From: QVMP01 sp047974325
GTDB taxonomy: Bacteria; Bacteroidota; Bacteroidia; Bacteroidales; Dysgonomonadaceae
DNA: 64,000 nucleotides
Direction of reading: 5' to 3'
Assembly (NCBI GenBank): GCA_047974325.1
Contig: JBKECE010000235.1
Span: 1-64,000 of the forward strand
The notes below the pieces were generated by a model. It saw only the letters and a list, made by a program, of their open reading frames with translations, was not told the origin of the DNA and searched no databases. The first letter of the stretch is position 1. Each line of letters opens with the position of its first letter. A program made the position numbers and the translations under genes. Positions 18,329 to 27,124 of the stretch are shown here, one piece after another.

Positions 18329-18424
18329 TTTTGATCTTTGTCGCCTTATGATTTATGTATAATATACTTAACACTTAACAACATATTCAGGTTTCCAAAA
18401 CAAAAAGGTGGACAAAGATCAAAA
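18329..18424. repeat. Spaced perfect 14-bp inverted repeat upstream of susC
   Basis: TTTTGATCTTTGTC (18329-18342) and its exact reverse complement GACAAAGATCAAAA (18411-18424) are 68 bp apart. They lie in the 388-bp gap between PL11 and susC, 50 bp or more above the susC -7 element. They could be paired regulator sites acting over a DNA loop, or a weak long-loop hairpin. Apart from the terminator and the -7 element I see nothing else in this gap. Confidence 0.6.
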
Positions 18425-18473
18425 TGATTACCATAAAAATCAATAAGTATAAGATAACCAGCTGTCCTACTTC

Positions 18474-18481
18474 TATATTTG
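18474..18481 (+). promoter_or_regulatory. -7 promoter element for the susCD operon
   Basis: TATATTTG matches TAnnTTTG. It is 90 bp before the ATG at 18572, leaving a leader of about 85 nt. No clear -33 element is visible, which would fit an activator-dependent promoter. Confidence 0.5.
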
Positions 18482-18571
18482 CAAAAATAAACCTCTGAAG
18501 CATTTATATAATTTATATCGGTGTGTTATATAATGCTAAAAGAAAAAAATAGTGTACAAATACTAAATACC

Positions 18572-21500
18572 ATGAAAACTTGTATGAAAAACAAAATGAA
18601 ATTTTCTATGCTTAGGTTCTACCTATTCTTATTTGTTTTCGTTCTGTCTGGAGGCATATATGCACAAGATGGAATCAAAATATCTGGGAAAGTTGTGGAT
18701 TCTAACAACGAACCTCTTATCGGGGTAACAGTCTTTAATGTTGATACCAAGCAGGGAGCTATTACCGATATTGAAGGGAAATATTTTATCACTGCATCAC
18801 CAACGTCTGCTCTGCGATTTTCCTATATGGGATATAAACCACAAGACATCAAAGTAAATAACAGAACCACTATCGATGTAACCTTAGAGGATGCATCTGA
18901 AGTGCTTGATGAATTGGTCGTTATCGGGTATGGTGTGGTTAAAAAGAAAGACCTCACCGGTTCAACATCATCTCTGAAGGGTTCCGACATTGTGCAGGTT
19001 CCGGTTACAACCGCCGCCCAAGCCATCACAGGAAAATTGGCGGGAGTGAGTGTTGTAACGCAGAGTGGAGCTCCGGGTGCTGACATCAACATTCTAGTGC
19101 GTGGAGGAACATCTATTACGCAAGGTAATGAGCCATTGTATATCGTTGATGGATTTCAGACAGAAGGTGCGCTTAAAGACATTGATGTGAACGATATTGA
19201 ATCTATTGATGTGATGAAAGACGCTTCGGCAACGGCTATCTACGGAGCGCGTGGTTCCAATGGGGTTATTTTGATCACCACCAAATCAGGAAAAAGTGGT
19301 AAGACTCAAGTCACATACAACGGATTTGTTAGTTTTGAAAGATTAGGATCTAAATTGAATTTATTGAACACAGAACAGTATGTTGGATATCAATATGAAT
19401 ATCAGAACCTAGCCGGAAAAGAAGAGCAATGGGCGAATATGTTTGGCGGGCCAAGTCATACTGACCCTAATTTCTATACCGGTGCTGCTGATTATATCAG
19501 GAACACCTATGGTGGCAAAGCGGGCATTGATTGGCAAGATTTGCTATTTGGTGGAACAGCACTGATGCAAAATCATAATGTTAGTATAACCGGAGGAACA
19601 GATAAAACGAAATTTATTCTTAGCTATAACAATACAAGCCAAGACGGTATTGTGAGTAAGCATGCATATAATAAAAACAACATAAGGTTAAAACTGAATC
19701 ATGAAATACGAAAAGGAATACGTTTGGATTTCAACACGAACTTCAGTAACACAGATATAGAAGGTGGTGGATCTCTTGGAGGAATGCTTAAGTTGGCAGT
19801 TCTTCAACCCGTTACCGGAGGTGTGAAATTTACTGATGATCAATTGATAAATACAGATGTCAGCACTGAGATGCAGCTTACAGATTCTCAGTATGACATC
19901 TATAACCCACTCATAACAAACGATGCTGTTACACAAAATAAATACACTCGGGTTTATACAATGAATGCCGGTATCGACATTGATATAACAAAGGATTTAA
20001 CTTGGCGCACTTCCGGTAGTTATAGATGGCAACAGATCAGGGAAGATTATTGGGACGATGGACGTACAAAAACGGCTGAGACTTATTTGGGTCCTTGGGG
20101 TTCTAGAAATAACGATGAATTTTATTCATATCAAATAACTAATACCCTAACATGGAAAAAAAGCTTAGGCTTGCACAACATCACAACATTGTTGGGTCAG
20201 GAGATATATTATCAAGAGAAGATGAATTTAGATAATGTCTATTCAGAATTCGGTGAAAATAATTTTGGATTAAACAATGTTGATATGGCGGGCACAACTT
20301 TTTCGAAAAAGTCTGATTTATCTAAGGGAAGAACTGTTTCTGTGTTTGGACGCGTAATGTATAACTATGGAGAAAGGTATTTACTGACAGCTACACTTCG
20401 CGGAGATGGAACATCCAAATTTGCAAGAGGAAAACATTGGGGTGCGTTGCCATCTGCTTCGGCTGCATGGCGTATTTCAGAAGAAAGTTTCATGAAAGAT
20501 AAAACTTTGTTTGATCAATTGAAACTCCGGGTTGGATATGGAACAACGGGAAACTCTGATATTGACAATGGCATGTATGTAACAAGTTATAAAGGTGGAA
20601 AATATGCAATCAATAATGGGATTGAGAATACATTAGTACCTGGAAATACTTTGGCTAATCCTGATCTAAAATGGGAACAAACAACTTCAACAAACGTGGG
20701 TCTAGATATTTCTATTTTGAAAAGCAGGGTGAACCTAACAGCAGATTTTTATAATCAAGAATCCAATAACCTTCTTTTGAAGAACAAGATTCCTGCATCA
20801 ACAGGTTACACATATCAGTATCAGAACATAGGATCTATCCGCAATAGTGGGGTTGAGTTTGTCCTGAACACATTAAATGTAAGTTCCAAAGGATTCACTT
20901 GGACCACAGACTTCAATATTTCTTTCAACCAATCTAAAGTTTTGGAATTGTATGGAAATGGAAATAACAGTTTTCTTTCAAACGTAGACTCACGTGTAGA
21001 TTTCCTTGTAGAAGTAGGTAAACCTCTTGGTCAATTTTACGGGTATCTCTATGATGGAGTTTATACAACAGACGATTTCAATCAAAATGCGGATGGAACA
21101 TATACTTTGAAAAATGGAGTAGCCCGTCTGAAAGGTGGAACGGTGACTAATATAAAACCGGGTGATGTTAAATATAAACCAACTGCAGGTGAAGTTGATG
21201 CTGATGGAAACCCCGTTTGGTCAACAGCAGACAGAACAGTTATTGGAAATGGTGAACCTGATTTCACAGGTGGTATAACAAACACATTGACATATAAAGG
21301 CTTTGACTTTTCTTTCTTTATGAATTTCAGTTATGGCAATCAGGTGTTCAATATGAATACACAACGTTTTATGGGACCCTATTTGCCAAATCAGAATTCT
21401 CTGGAACAAATGTCAAACCGTTTTGTCTTGATTGATCCTGCAACAGGGAAAGAAACAACGAACTTGACACGATTGGCTGAACTCAATCCAAACCAACACG

Positions 21501-21820
21501 CATCTGATGCTGTGTGGAGTTTGCATTCTACAAACAGTATAGCTACAACAGATGCTCTTGATTATTATTTGGAAGATGGTTCATTTCTTCGTCTCAATAC
21601 TGTAACATTGGGTTATACATTACCTAAGAAATTCACTCAAAAAGCATGGATCAGCAATGCACGATTGTATGCAACACTAAGCAATATCTATACTTTCACT
21701 AAATATAAAGGATATGATCCGGAGGTGTCTGCTACAGCCAGTTCGATAACAAAAGGTGTTGATAGTTCCTCTTATCCGAAAGCAAAAAGTTTTGTAATAG
21801 GGGTAAACCTAACTTTTTAA
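18572..21820 (+). CDS. SusC/RagA-family TonB-dependent outer-membrane transporter
   Basis: 1082 residues from the ATG at 18572; an in-frame ATG at 18521 would put 17 residues before the signal peptide. The signal peptide ends IYAQ. A carboxypeptidase-like regulatory domain follows (GKVVDSNNEPLIGVTV). The SusC hallmark VIGYGVVKKKDLTGS comes next, then the plug domain (ITGKLAGVSVVTQSGAPGAD, IYGARGSNGVILITTKSG). The rest is a 22-strand barrel ending in FVIGVNLTF with a terminal aromatic residue. It should form the gated channel that imports RG-I oligosaccharides with the SusD lipoprotein encoded 12 bp downstream. Ligand specificity is inferred from the surrounding pectin enzymes only. Confidence 0.93.
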   Translation: MKTCMKNKMKFSMLRFYLFLFVFVLSGGIYAQDGIKISGKVVDSNNEPLIGVTVFNVDTKQGAITDIEGKYFITASPTSALRFSYMGYKPQDIKVNNRTTIDVTLEDASEVLDELVVIGYGVVKKKDLTGSTSSLKGSDIVQVPVTTAAQAITGKLAGVSVVTQSGAPGADINILVRGGTSITQGNEPLYIVDGFQTEGALKDIDVNDIESIDVMKDASATAIYGARGSNGVILITTKSGKSGKTQVTYNGFVSFERLGSKLNLLNTEQYVGYQYEYQNLAGKEEQWANMFGGPSHTDPNFYTGAADYIRNTYGGKAGIDWQDLLFGGTALMQNHNVSITGGTDKTKFILSYNNTSQDGIVSKHAYNKNNIRLKLNHEIRKGIRLDFNTNFSNTDIEGGGSLGGMLKLAVLQPVTGGVKFTDDQLINTDVSTEMQLTDSQYDIYNPLITNDAVTQNKYTRVYTMNAGIDIDITKDLTWRTSGSYRWQQIREDYWDDGRTKTAETYLGPWGSRNNDEFYSYQITNTLTWKKSLGLHNITTLLGQEIYYQEKMNLDNVYSEFGENNFGLNNVDMAGTTFSKKSDLSKGRTVSVFGRVMYNYGERYLLTATLRGDGTSKFARGKHWGALPSASAAWRISEESFMKDKTLFDQLKLRVGYGTTGNSDIDNGMYVTSYKGGKYAINNGIENTLVPGNTLANPDLKWEQTTSTNVGLDISILKSRVNLTADFYNQESNNLLLKNKIPASTGYTYQYQNIGSIRNSGVEFVLNTLNVSSKGFTWTTDFNISFNQSKVLELYGNGNNSFLSNVDSRVDFLVEVGKPLGQFYGYLYDGVYTTDDFNQNADGTYTLKNGVARLKGGTVTNIKPGDVKYKPTAGEVDADGNPVWSTADRTVIGNGEPDFTGGITNTLTYKGFDFSFFMNFSYGNQVFNMNTQRFMGPYLPNQNSLEQMSNRFVLIDPATGKETTNLTRLAELNPNQHASDAVWSLHSTNSIATTDALDYYLEDGSFLRLNTVTLGYTLPKKFTQKAWISNARLYATLSNIYTFTKYKGYDPEVSATASSITKGVDSSSYPKAKSFVIGVNLTF

Positions 21821-21832
21821 AAAATAACAGAA

Positions 21833-23650
21833 ATGAAAAAAATATTTTATATAGCAGTAATATCTGCCACTCTGTGGTCGTTGAACTCTTGTGAAGACAG
21901 TCTTGATATACCGTCAGACAGCCAATACGATAGTGAAACAACTTTCGCAACTGTATCTAAAGCGGAAATGGCCGTATTGGGTATATATGGACAAACATTC
22001 AACCGTGAGTTGTATTATCAACTGGGAATGGGAACAGACGAATGTATTTCTACCGAAAGTGAAACGAATTCAAAAAACCAGGTTTCAAACTATGTTTATA
22101 CGCCTGCTAATATTCCAACGTCTACTTATACCGCCATGTATACCGCAATTGAATATTCAAATGTGTGTATAAAAAAATTAAGTAGCATGAAAGGATCATC
22201 GGATGCAGAACAGAAAAAAATAAATATGCTTTTAGGTGAGTGTTATGCAGCACGCGGAATGAGCTATCTGAACATAGTTCGTTTCTTTGGCGATGTTCCT
22301 TATCCGACAATTCCAATACAAGATGCAGGAACATTTTTATCGTCACGTGTTAGTCGTGATGTGATTCTTGATGGTTCCATTGATGACTTGAAAAAAGCCA
22401 CCGAATTGTTACCTTGGTTGAGTGAGAACATGATTGCAACTCCGGAACGCTTTTCCAAAAATGCAGCTTATGGCATCTTGGCACGTGTGGCTCTCTATGC
22501 AGCAGGTTATTCTTTGCGTTGGGATTTGACTACTTATTCTCCTGCATCAGTCAAATTAGCTCAAAGAGATGACGCTGCGCGTATCAAAGAACTTTACCAG
22601 ATTGCATCGGATGCCTGCGAAGAAATATTGAAGAAAAATGAAAATGACTTGTTGCCAAGTTATGAAACTGTATTTCGTAATCTGGTCAATGGGCAATATA
22701 ACAAAGAATCAATGCTTGAATATGGACAATTCGGACCTGATGTGAATGGTTCTTCTATCGGATATAGCAACGGAATGTTTGTACATACAAATTCTCTTTT
22801 TGGAAAAAGCCAGCCGGTTATGGGTGTTTTCCCTACATATTGGTATGATTTTGAAGATGGAGATACTCGCCGAGATGTTACTATTGCAACTTATGGTATA
22901 ACAGCAGACAATACTCGTCAGATGAACCCTTATGGAAGCAACACTGTCGGTAAATTCAGGGTGACATGGAAAAGTGAACTGGGAACAGCAATCAATAAAC
23001 GTGATATCAACTGGCCATGGTTGCGCTTCTCTGATGTATTGTTGATGTATGCCGAAGCTCAAAACGAATTATACAATGGACCTACAGCGGAAGCAAAATC
23101 TGCTTATGAGAGAGTAAGAACTCGTGCTTTTGGAGGAGATGCTACAAAAATAGGAACAACTCCAACTTCTTATCAGGCGTTTAGAGATGCGATCATCAAC
23201 GAACATAAGCTTGAATTGGGTTTTGAAGGATGGCGCAGAACAGATCTTATACGCTGGGGTATTCTCTATGAGACTCTTACTCAAGCTAAACAAAATATGA
23301 TTGATATGGCTAACAAAACAGGAAAATATGCAAACATAGATTTGTATAGGGCATATAAAAAAGAAAAAGCAACTGGCTTTAGTGACCCGATTGTAGCTAT
23401 TCCTTATATCGGATTTAAAACAGAGCCTACAGCAGCAGAAAAAGCCCAGTTGACAACTGATGGTTATACATTGTTGGAGATGCATGGTTCTGTAGCTGTA
23501 TCAAATGGGCAAGCCCTGAAAGCTGATGCAGCCTGGGTTAAGGCTATCTTCAGAGGTTTGGAAAAAAATAAAGTTGAATTATTGCCTCTAAATACAACAA
23601 CGATTGATGATAATTTGGGTTTGAGTGGGCAGCAACATCCTTTATATTAA
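21833..23650 (+). CDS. SusD/RagB-family glycan-binding lipoprotein
   Basis: 605 residues with a lipoprotein signal peptide ending SLNSC (Cys20). SusD-family features include the N-terminal SDSQYDSETTF region, the TPR-like CYAARGMSYLNIVRFFGDVPYPT segment, RFSDVLLMYAEAQNE, and the C-terminal EHKLELGFEGWRRTDLIRWG. It caps the SusC transporter on the cell surface and captures oligosaccharides. The gene lies 12 bp after susC and 7 bp before the next gene, so the three are very probably co-transcribed. Confidence 0.93.
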   Translation: MKKIFYIAVISATLWSLNSCEDSLDIPSDSQYDSETTFATVSKAEMAVLGIYGQTFNRELYYQLGMGTDECISTESETNSKNQVSNYVYTPANIPTSTYTAMYTAIEYSNVCIKKLSSMKGSSDAEQKKINMLLGECYAARGMSYLNIVRFFGDVPYPTIPIQDAGTFLSSRVSRDVILDGSIDDLKKATELLPWLSENMIATPERFSKNAAYGILARVALYAAGYSLRWDLTTYSPASVKLAQRDDAARIKELYQIASDACEEILKKNENDLLPSYETVFRNLVNGQYNKESMLEYGQFGPDVNGSSIGYSNGMFVHTNSLFGKSQPVMGVFPTYWYDFEDGDTRRDVTIATYGITADNTRQMNPYGSNTVGKFRVTWKSELGTAINKRDINWPWLRFSDVLLMYAEAQNELYNGPTAEAKSAYERVRTRAFGGDATKIGTTPTSYQAFRDAIINEHKLELGFEGWRRTDLIRWGILYETLTQAKQNMIDMANKTGKYANIDLYRAYKKEKATGFSDPIVAIPYIGFKTEPTAAEKAQLTTDGYTLLEMHGSVAVSNGQALKADAAWVKAIFRGLEKNKVELLPLNTTTIDDNLGLSGQQHPLY

Positions 23651-23657
23651 TTCACTT

Positions 23658-24884
23658 ATGCTCAGGTATGTATTTTTGTTAGTATTGTTGTCTGTTTTTT
23701 ACTGTTCGATGTTCAGCGATAATAGACAAAAAAATGAAAATACATCTCAGAAGCAAACTAATGTTAAAACCAACAATAGGCATTACGAGCCTATTGTTGG
23801 TTTTGATTCTCATAAGGAAGTGGTAGTCGATAGCATCGTAAAAAGATTATACACACTAAAGAAGACATTGGATACGACTGTAATAAAAAATTATCCGGCA
23901 GACAAAATTTCTGATTTTGCAAAAAAACTGAAACCGATTGGACGTATACTGGAATCGAAGGATTATTATGTGTGGTGTTGTGCACCTATTTATGGAGAAG
24001 ATGGAAAGGTGCACGTATTTTATTCCCGATGGCTCAAGAAATATGGGATGGGAGGCTGGATAAACAAATGTGAGATAGCTCATGCTGTAGCAGACAGTCC
24101 GGAAGGCCCTTACACAACATTAGGCACTGTTTTAGCTCCCCGACCGGGATATTTTGATGCAACCTCTTGCCATAATCCGCATATACAGAAAATTGACAGT
24201 ACATATTATCTATTCTATATGGGAACAAGCGATGGAACGGTGTATACAAAAAGGATTGGCTTGGCAAAATCCAAATCATTGGATGGGCCTTGGCTTCGTT
24301 CCGACAATCCGGTTTTAGATGCTGGTGAAGTGGGAGAGTGGGACGACTGCTGTACAACCAATCCGGCCTTTATCAAGCATTCCATTGACAGCAAAGCATG
24401 GTTGTACTACAAATCGTGGAACAAGGAGGCGTATTTGTCGGAAAAAGGAAATATACGTGCAAACAGAAAATATGGATTGGCTGTTGCAGACAGCATAGAA
24501 GGTCCTTACAAAAGGTATGAAGGAAATCCTGTCATTGATTTTTCTAAATATGGAGACAATAAGCAAGTGGAAGATGCTTATGTTTACACTGAAAATGGAA
24601 AATATAAAATGTTAATGAGAGATATGGGTTATTTTGACCACACTGTAGGCCTTATCTTTGAGTCAGAAGATGGACTCAGTTGGTCTGAACCAAAAATAGC
24701 ATGGTTTGGAGCGGATGCTTATCTTGAAGAAGCTCCGGCACCATCTCACTTAAAAAGATACGGACGTTTTGAACGCCCACAATTATTGATGAAAGACGGG
24801 AAACCACAGTATTTATTCAATGCCATGCAGGGTGGAAAATATGAAACATCGTCCGGCTTCATTTTTAAGATAGAAAACGATTAA
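23658..24884 (+). CDS. GH43-like five-bladed beta-propeller glycosidase
   Basis: 408 residues from the ATG at 23658, just after the susD stop; an ATG at 23625 lies inside susD. The N-terminus is hydrophobic (LRYVFLLVLLSVFYC) and should direct export, perhaps as a lipoprotein, though the lipobox is poor. The rest has blade motifs of the GH43/GH117-type fold: CAPIYGEDGKVHVFYSRW, SCHNPHI, YLFYMGTSDG, DCCTTNPAF, and VEDAYVYTENGKYKM. The HNPHI and VEDAYVY regions probably carry acidic or ligand residues, but I cannot assign the catalytic triad with certainty. Within this locus an arabinosidase- or galactosidase-like action on RG-I side chains is plausible. A 16-bp hairpin lies inside codons 37-49, in the linker after the signal peptide. 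Confidence 0.7.
   Translation: MLRYVFLLVLLSVFYCSMFSDNRQKNENTSQKQTNVKTNNRHYEPIVGFDSHKEVVVDSIVKRLYTLKKTLDTTVIKNYPADKISDFAKKLKPIGRILESKDYYVWCCAPIYGEDGKVHVFYSRWLKKYGMGGWINKCEIAHAVADSPEGPYTTLGTVLAPRPGYFDATSCHNPHIQKIDSTYYLFYMGTSDGTVYTKRIGLAKSKSLDGPWLRSDNPVLDAGEVGEWDDCCTTNPAFIKHSIDSKAWLYYKSWNKEAYLSEKGNIRANRKYGLAVADSIEGPYKRYEGNPVIDFSKYGDNKQVEDAYVYTENGKYKMLMRDMGYFDHTVGLIFESEDGLSWSEPKIAWFGADAYLEEAPAPSHLKRYGRFERPQLLMKDGKPQYLFNAMQGGKYETSSGFIFKIEND
23766..23804 (+). terminator. Perfect terminator-like hairpin inside a coding region
   Basis: AAAACCAACAATAGGC (23766-23781) and its exact reverse complement (23789-23804) are separated by the loop ATTACGA and end in TTTT. The form is that of a rho-independent terminator. 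It sits about 110 nt into the GH43-like gene, in the linker after the signal peptide. It could attenuate transcription after susCD or protect the susCD message from 3' decay. Confidence 0.65.
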
Positions 24885-24904
24885 TTCAAAAAAATAGCAA
24901 TGAT

Positions 24905-27043
24905 ATGAGAAAACGGTTTTATATAATCTTATCGGCACTTTTGTTTGTTTCTGCTTCCTGCAAAACGGAAAAAGTGGAAAAGATTGACAGACACGCTCTA
25001 GTAGAAAGAAATAGTCCGAACATAAAGGAATTTGAAGAACTTTCTTCCCTCTCGGTCGGCAACGGAAATTTTGCCTACACAGTGGATGCTACCGGTTTGC
25101 AAACTTTTCCCGAATTTTATGTAGCAGGTGTTCCGTTGGGTACACAATCTCAGTGGGGATGGCATAGTTTTCCGAACACAGAAAAATTTAAGACAGAAGA
25201 AACGCTCAAAAATTATAACTTCAGAGGTTGGGAAGAACCCTATGCTGTTCAGTTCAATGAACCGGGCAGACAACAAGATGCTGCAAATTATTTCAGAACA
25301 AACCCTCATCGCTTACATCTGGGCAATATTGGATTGGAACTCACGAATTCAGATGGTTCCAGAGTAAAAATAGATGATATAAAATCGGTAGATCAGAAAT
25401 TGAACCTATGGGATGGTGTCATTACCAGCCATTTTTCTATCGGGCAAGATTCAGCACTGGTGAAAACAACAGTTCATCCACGTTATGATCAGGTTGGGGT
25501 GGAAATAAACTCTCCACTTATCGCCAAAGGAGAAATGAAGATCAATTTCAAATTTGCTTATCCAACAGGTAAGCATACTGATGATGCTTGTGATTGGACT
25601 GCTCCTGAGAAACATAAAACCGAGATCATTGACAAGACAGATCACTCTGCTGTACTCAAACGGACTTTAGATAGCACAATCTACTATGTGATTGTAAAAT
25701 GGGTTGGAAAAGCTTCCTTTTCTGAAAAGGAAAAACATTATTTTGTATTGTCTCCTGAGGATGATAAATTTTCATTCACGAGTGAGTTTTCAGAAAAGAT
25801 ACCGACAGAATCAGCTAAAAACGCAGACAATATCTTTGCTGAATCAGCAAAATATTGGCAATCTTTTTGGCAAAAAGGAGGAATAGTAGATTTCTCCAAA
25901 TGCACGGACAATAGGGCGAAAGAACTTGAACGCAGAGTCGTATTGTCTCAATATTTATTGGCAATCCAATCTGCGGGAATGTATCCACCTCAAGAAACCG
26001 GACTCACCTACAATAGTTGGTTTGGAAAATTCCATCTGGAAATGTATTGGTGGCATGCTGCACAATTTGCATTGTGGAATAGGACAGACTTGCTAGAAAG
26101 AAGTATGGATTGGTATGCGACAGCATATCCGGTGGCAAAAAAAATTGCAGAACGCCAAGGATTTAAAGGTGCTCGTTGGATGAAAATGACAGATCCTTCG
26201 GGAACCGAAGCGCCTTCGAAGGTTGGTTCTTTCCTTATTTGGCAACAGCCACATTTCATTTATCTCGCAGAACTCATTTACAGAAATAATCCATCACCGG
26301 AGGTTTTGAAAAAGTACGCTTTTCTGATAAATGAAACAGCAGAATTCATGGCTTCATTTGCAACATACGATGAATTGGAAGGCCGTTATGTTCTCAAAGG
26401 TGCAATTGCTGCTCAGGAAACCATAAAGGCATCTGAAGCCATCAATCCTCCGTTTGAACTTTCATATTGGCATTATGCAATGTCTGTTGCCCAGCAATGG
26501 CGTGAAAGGATGGGACAGCCAAGAAAACCGCAGTGGGACGAGCTGATAGACAAGCTTTCTCCTTTAGCATACAATTCGGATGGACTATATCTGGCTTCTG
26601 AAGATGCAGTGGATACATATAAGGATATTCGTTTTACTTCAGATCACATGGCTGTTCTTGGTTCGGTAGGTATTTTACCGATGAATAAACTCATACGAGA
26701 AGATTATATGAAAAATACCTTGCATTGGATATGGGACAATTGGAACTGGGGCAAAACCTGGGGATGGGATTATCCGATGACGGCTATGAATGCGGCACGT
26801 CTGGGTGAACCCGAAAAAGCAGTTGGAGCTTTATTGATGAATAAACGCACAAACACTTACCTGATAAATGGGCACAACTATCAAGATAGTCGCTTGCGGG
26901 TTTATTTGCCCGGAAACGGAGGTTTGCTTACTGCCATAGGTATGATGTGTGCCGGATGGGACGGAAACAAAGAAAAAAATCCCGGATTTCCGAAAGATGG
27001 AAAATGGAATGTGGTATGGGAAGACATTGCTCCTATGCCGTAA
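24905..27043 (+). CDS. (alpha/alpha)6-barrel glycosidase-like lipoprotein, family uncertain
   Basis: 712 residues with a lipoprotein signal peptide ending VSASC (Cys19). A beta-rich N-terminal half (about 25-290; SLSVGNGNFAYTVDATG) is followed by a helical half with motifs of six-hairpin glycosidases. These include ETGLTYNSWFGKFHLEMYWWHA, RTDLLERSMDWY, EAPSKVGSFLIWQQPHFIYLAELIY and WGWDYPMTAMNAARLG. The order and the W-G-K-x-H motif recall GH65/GH95-like enzymes, but I cannot place it in a characterised family. Acidic residues in the LEMYWW, EGRY and YDELEG segments are catalytic candidates. The context suggests action on RG-I fragments or unsaturated ends in the periplasm. An 81-bp gap with a hairpin separates it from the next gene. 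Confidence 0.65.
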   Translation: MRKRFYIILSALLFVSASCKTEKVEKIDRHALVERNSPNIKEFEELSSLSVGNGNFAYTVDATGLQTFPEFYVAGVPLGTQSQWGWHSFPNTEKFKTEETLKNYNFRGWEEPYAVQFNEPGRQQDAANYFRTNPHRLHLGNIGLELTNSDGSRVKIDDIKSVDQKLNLWDGVITSHFSIGQDSALVKTTVHPRYDQVGVEINSPLIAKGEMKINFKFAYPTGKHTDDACDWTAPEKHKTEIIDKTDHSAVLKRTLDSTIYYVIVKWVGKASFSEKEKHYFVLSPEDDKFSFTSEFSEKIPTESAKNADNIFAESAKYWQSFWQKGGIVDFSKCTDNRAKELERRVVLSQYLLAIQSAGMYPPQETGLTYNSWFGKFHLEMYWWHAAQFALWNRTDLLERSMDWYATAYPVAKKIAERQGFKGARWMKMTDPSGTEAPSKVGSFLIWQQPHFIYLAELIYRNNPSPEVLKKYAFLINETAEFMASFATYDELEGRYVLKGAIAAQETIKASEAINPPFELSYWHYAMSVAQQWRERMGQPRKPQWDELIDKLSPLAYNSDGLYLASEDAVDTYKDIRFTSDHMAVLGSVGILPMNKLIREDYMKNTLHWIWDNWNWGKTWGWDYPMTAMNAARLGEPEKAVGALLMNKRTNTYLINGHNYQDSRLRVYLPGNGGLLTAIGMMCAGWDGNKEKNPGFPKDGKWNVVWEDIAPMP

Positions 27044-27063
27044 AAAATAATTTCTAATTTTGT

Positions 27064-27106
27064 CAGGCAGGTTTTGAAGTCTATGAGTGTCATCAAAACC
27101 TGCTTG
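27064..27106 (+). terminator. Intercistronic hairpin between two glycosidase-like genes
   Basis: GCAGGTTTTGA (27067-27077) pairs exactly with TCAAAACCTGC (27093-27103); with a G-U pair the stem extends to 14 bp. A short T-rich stretch follows. It may be a partial terminator or an RNA-processing site inside the operon. It also makes a start at 27074, inside the stem, unlikely for the next gene. Confidence 0.5.
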
Positions 27107-27124
27107 TTTGATAAAAACCTGTTT

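Noticed and set aside
23625..23657. Earlier start of the GH43-like gene inside susD
   Set aside because: It would add 11 residues before the hydrophobic signal segment and overlap the susD C-terminus; the ATG at 23658 fits better.
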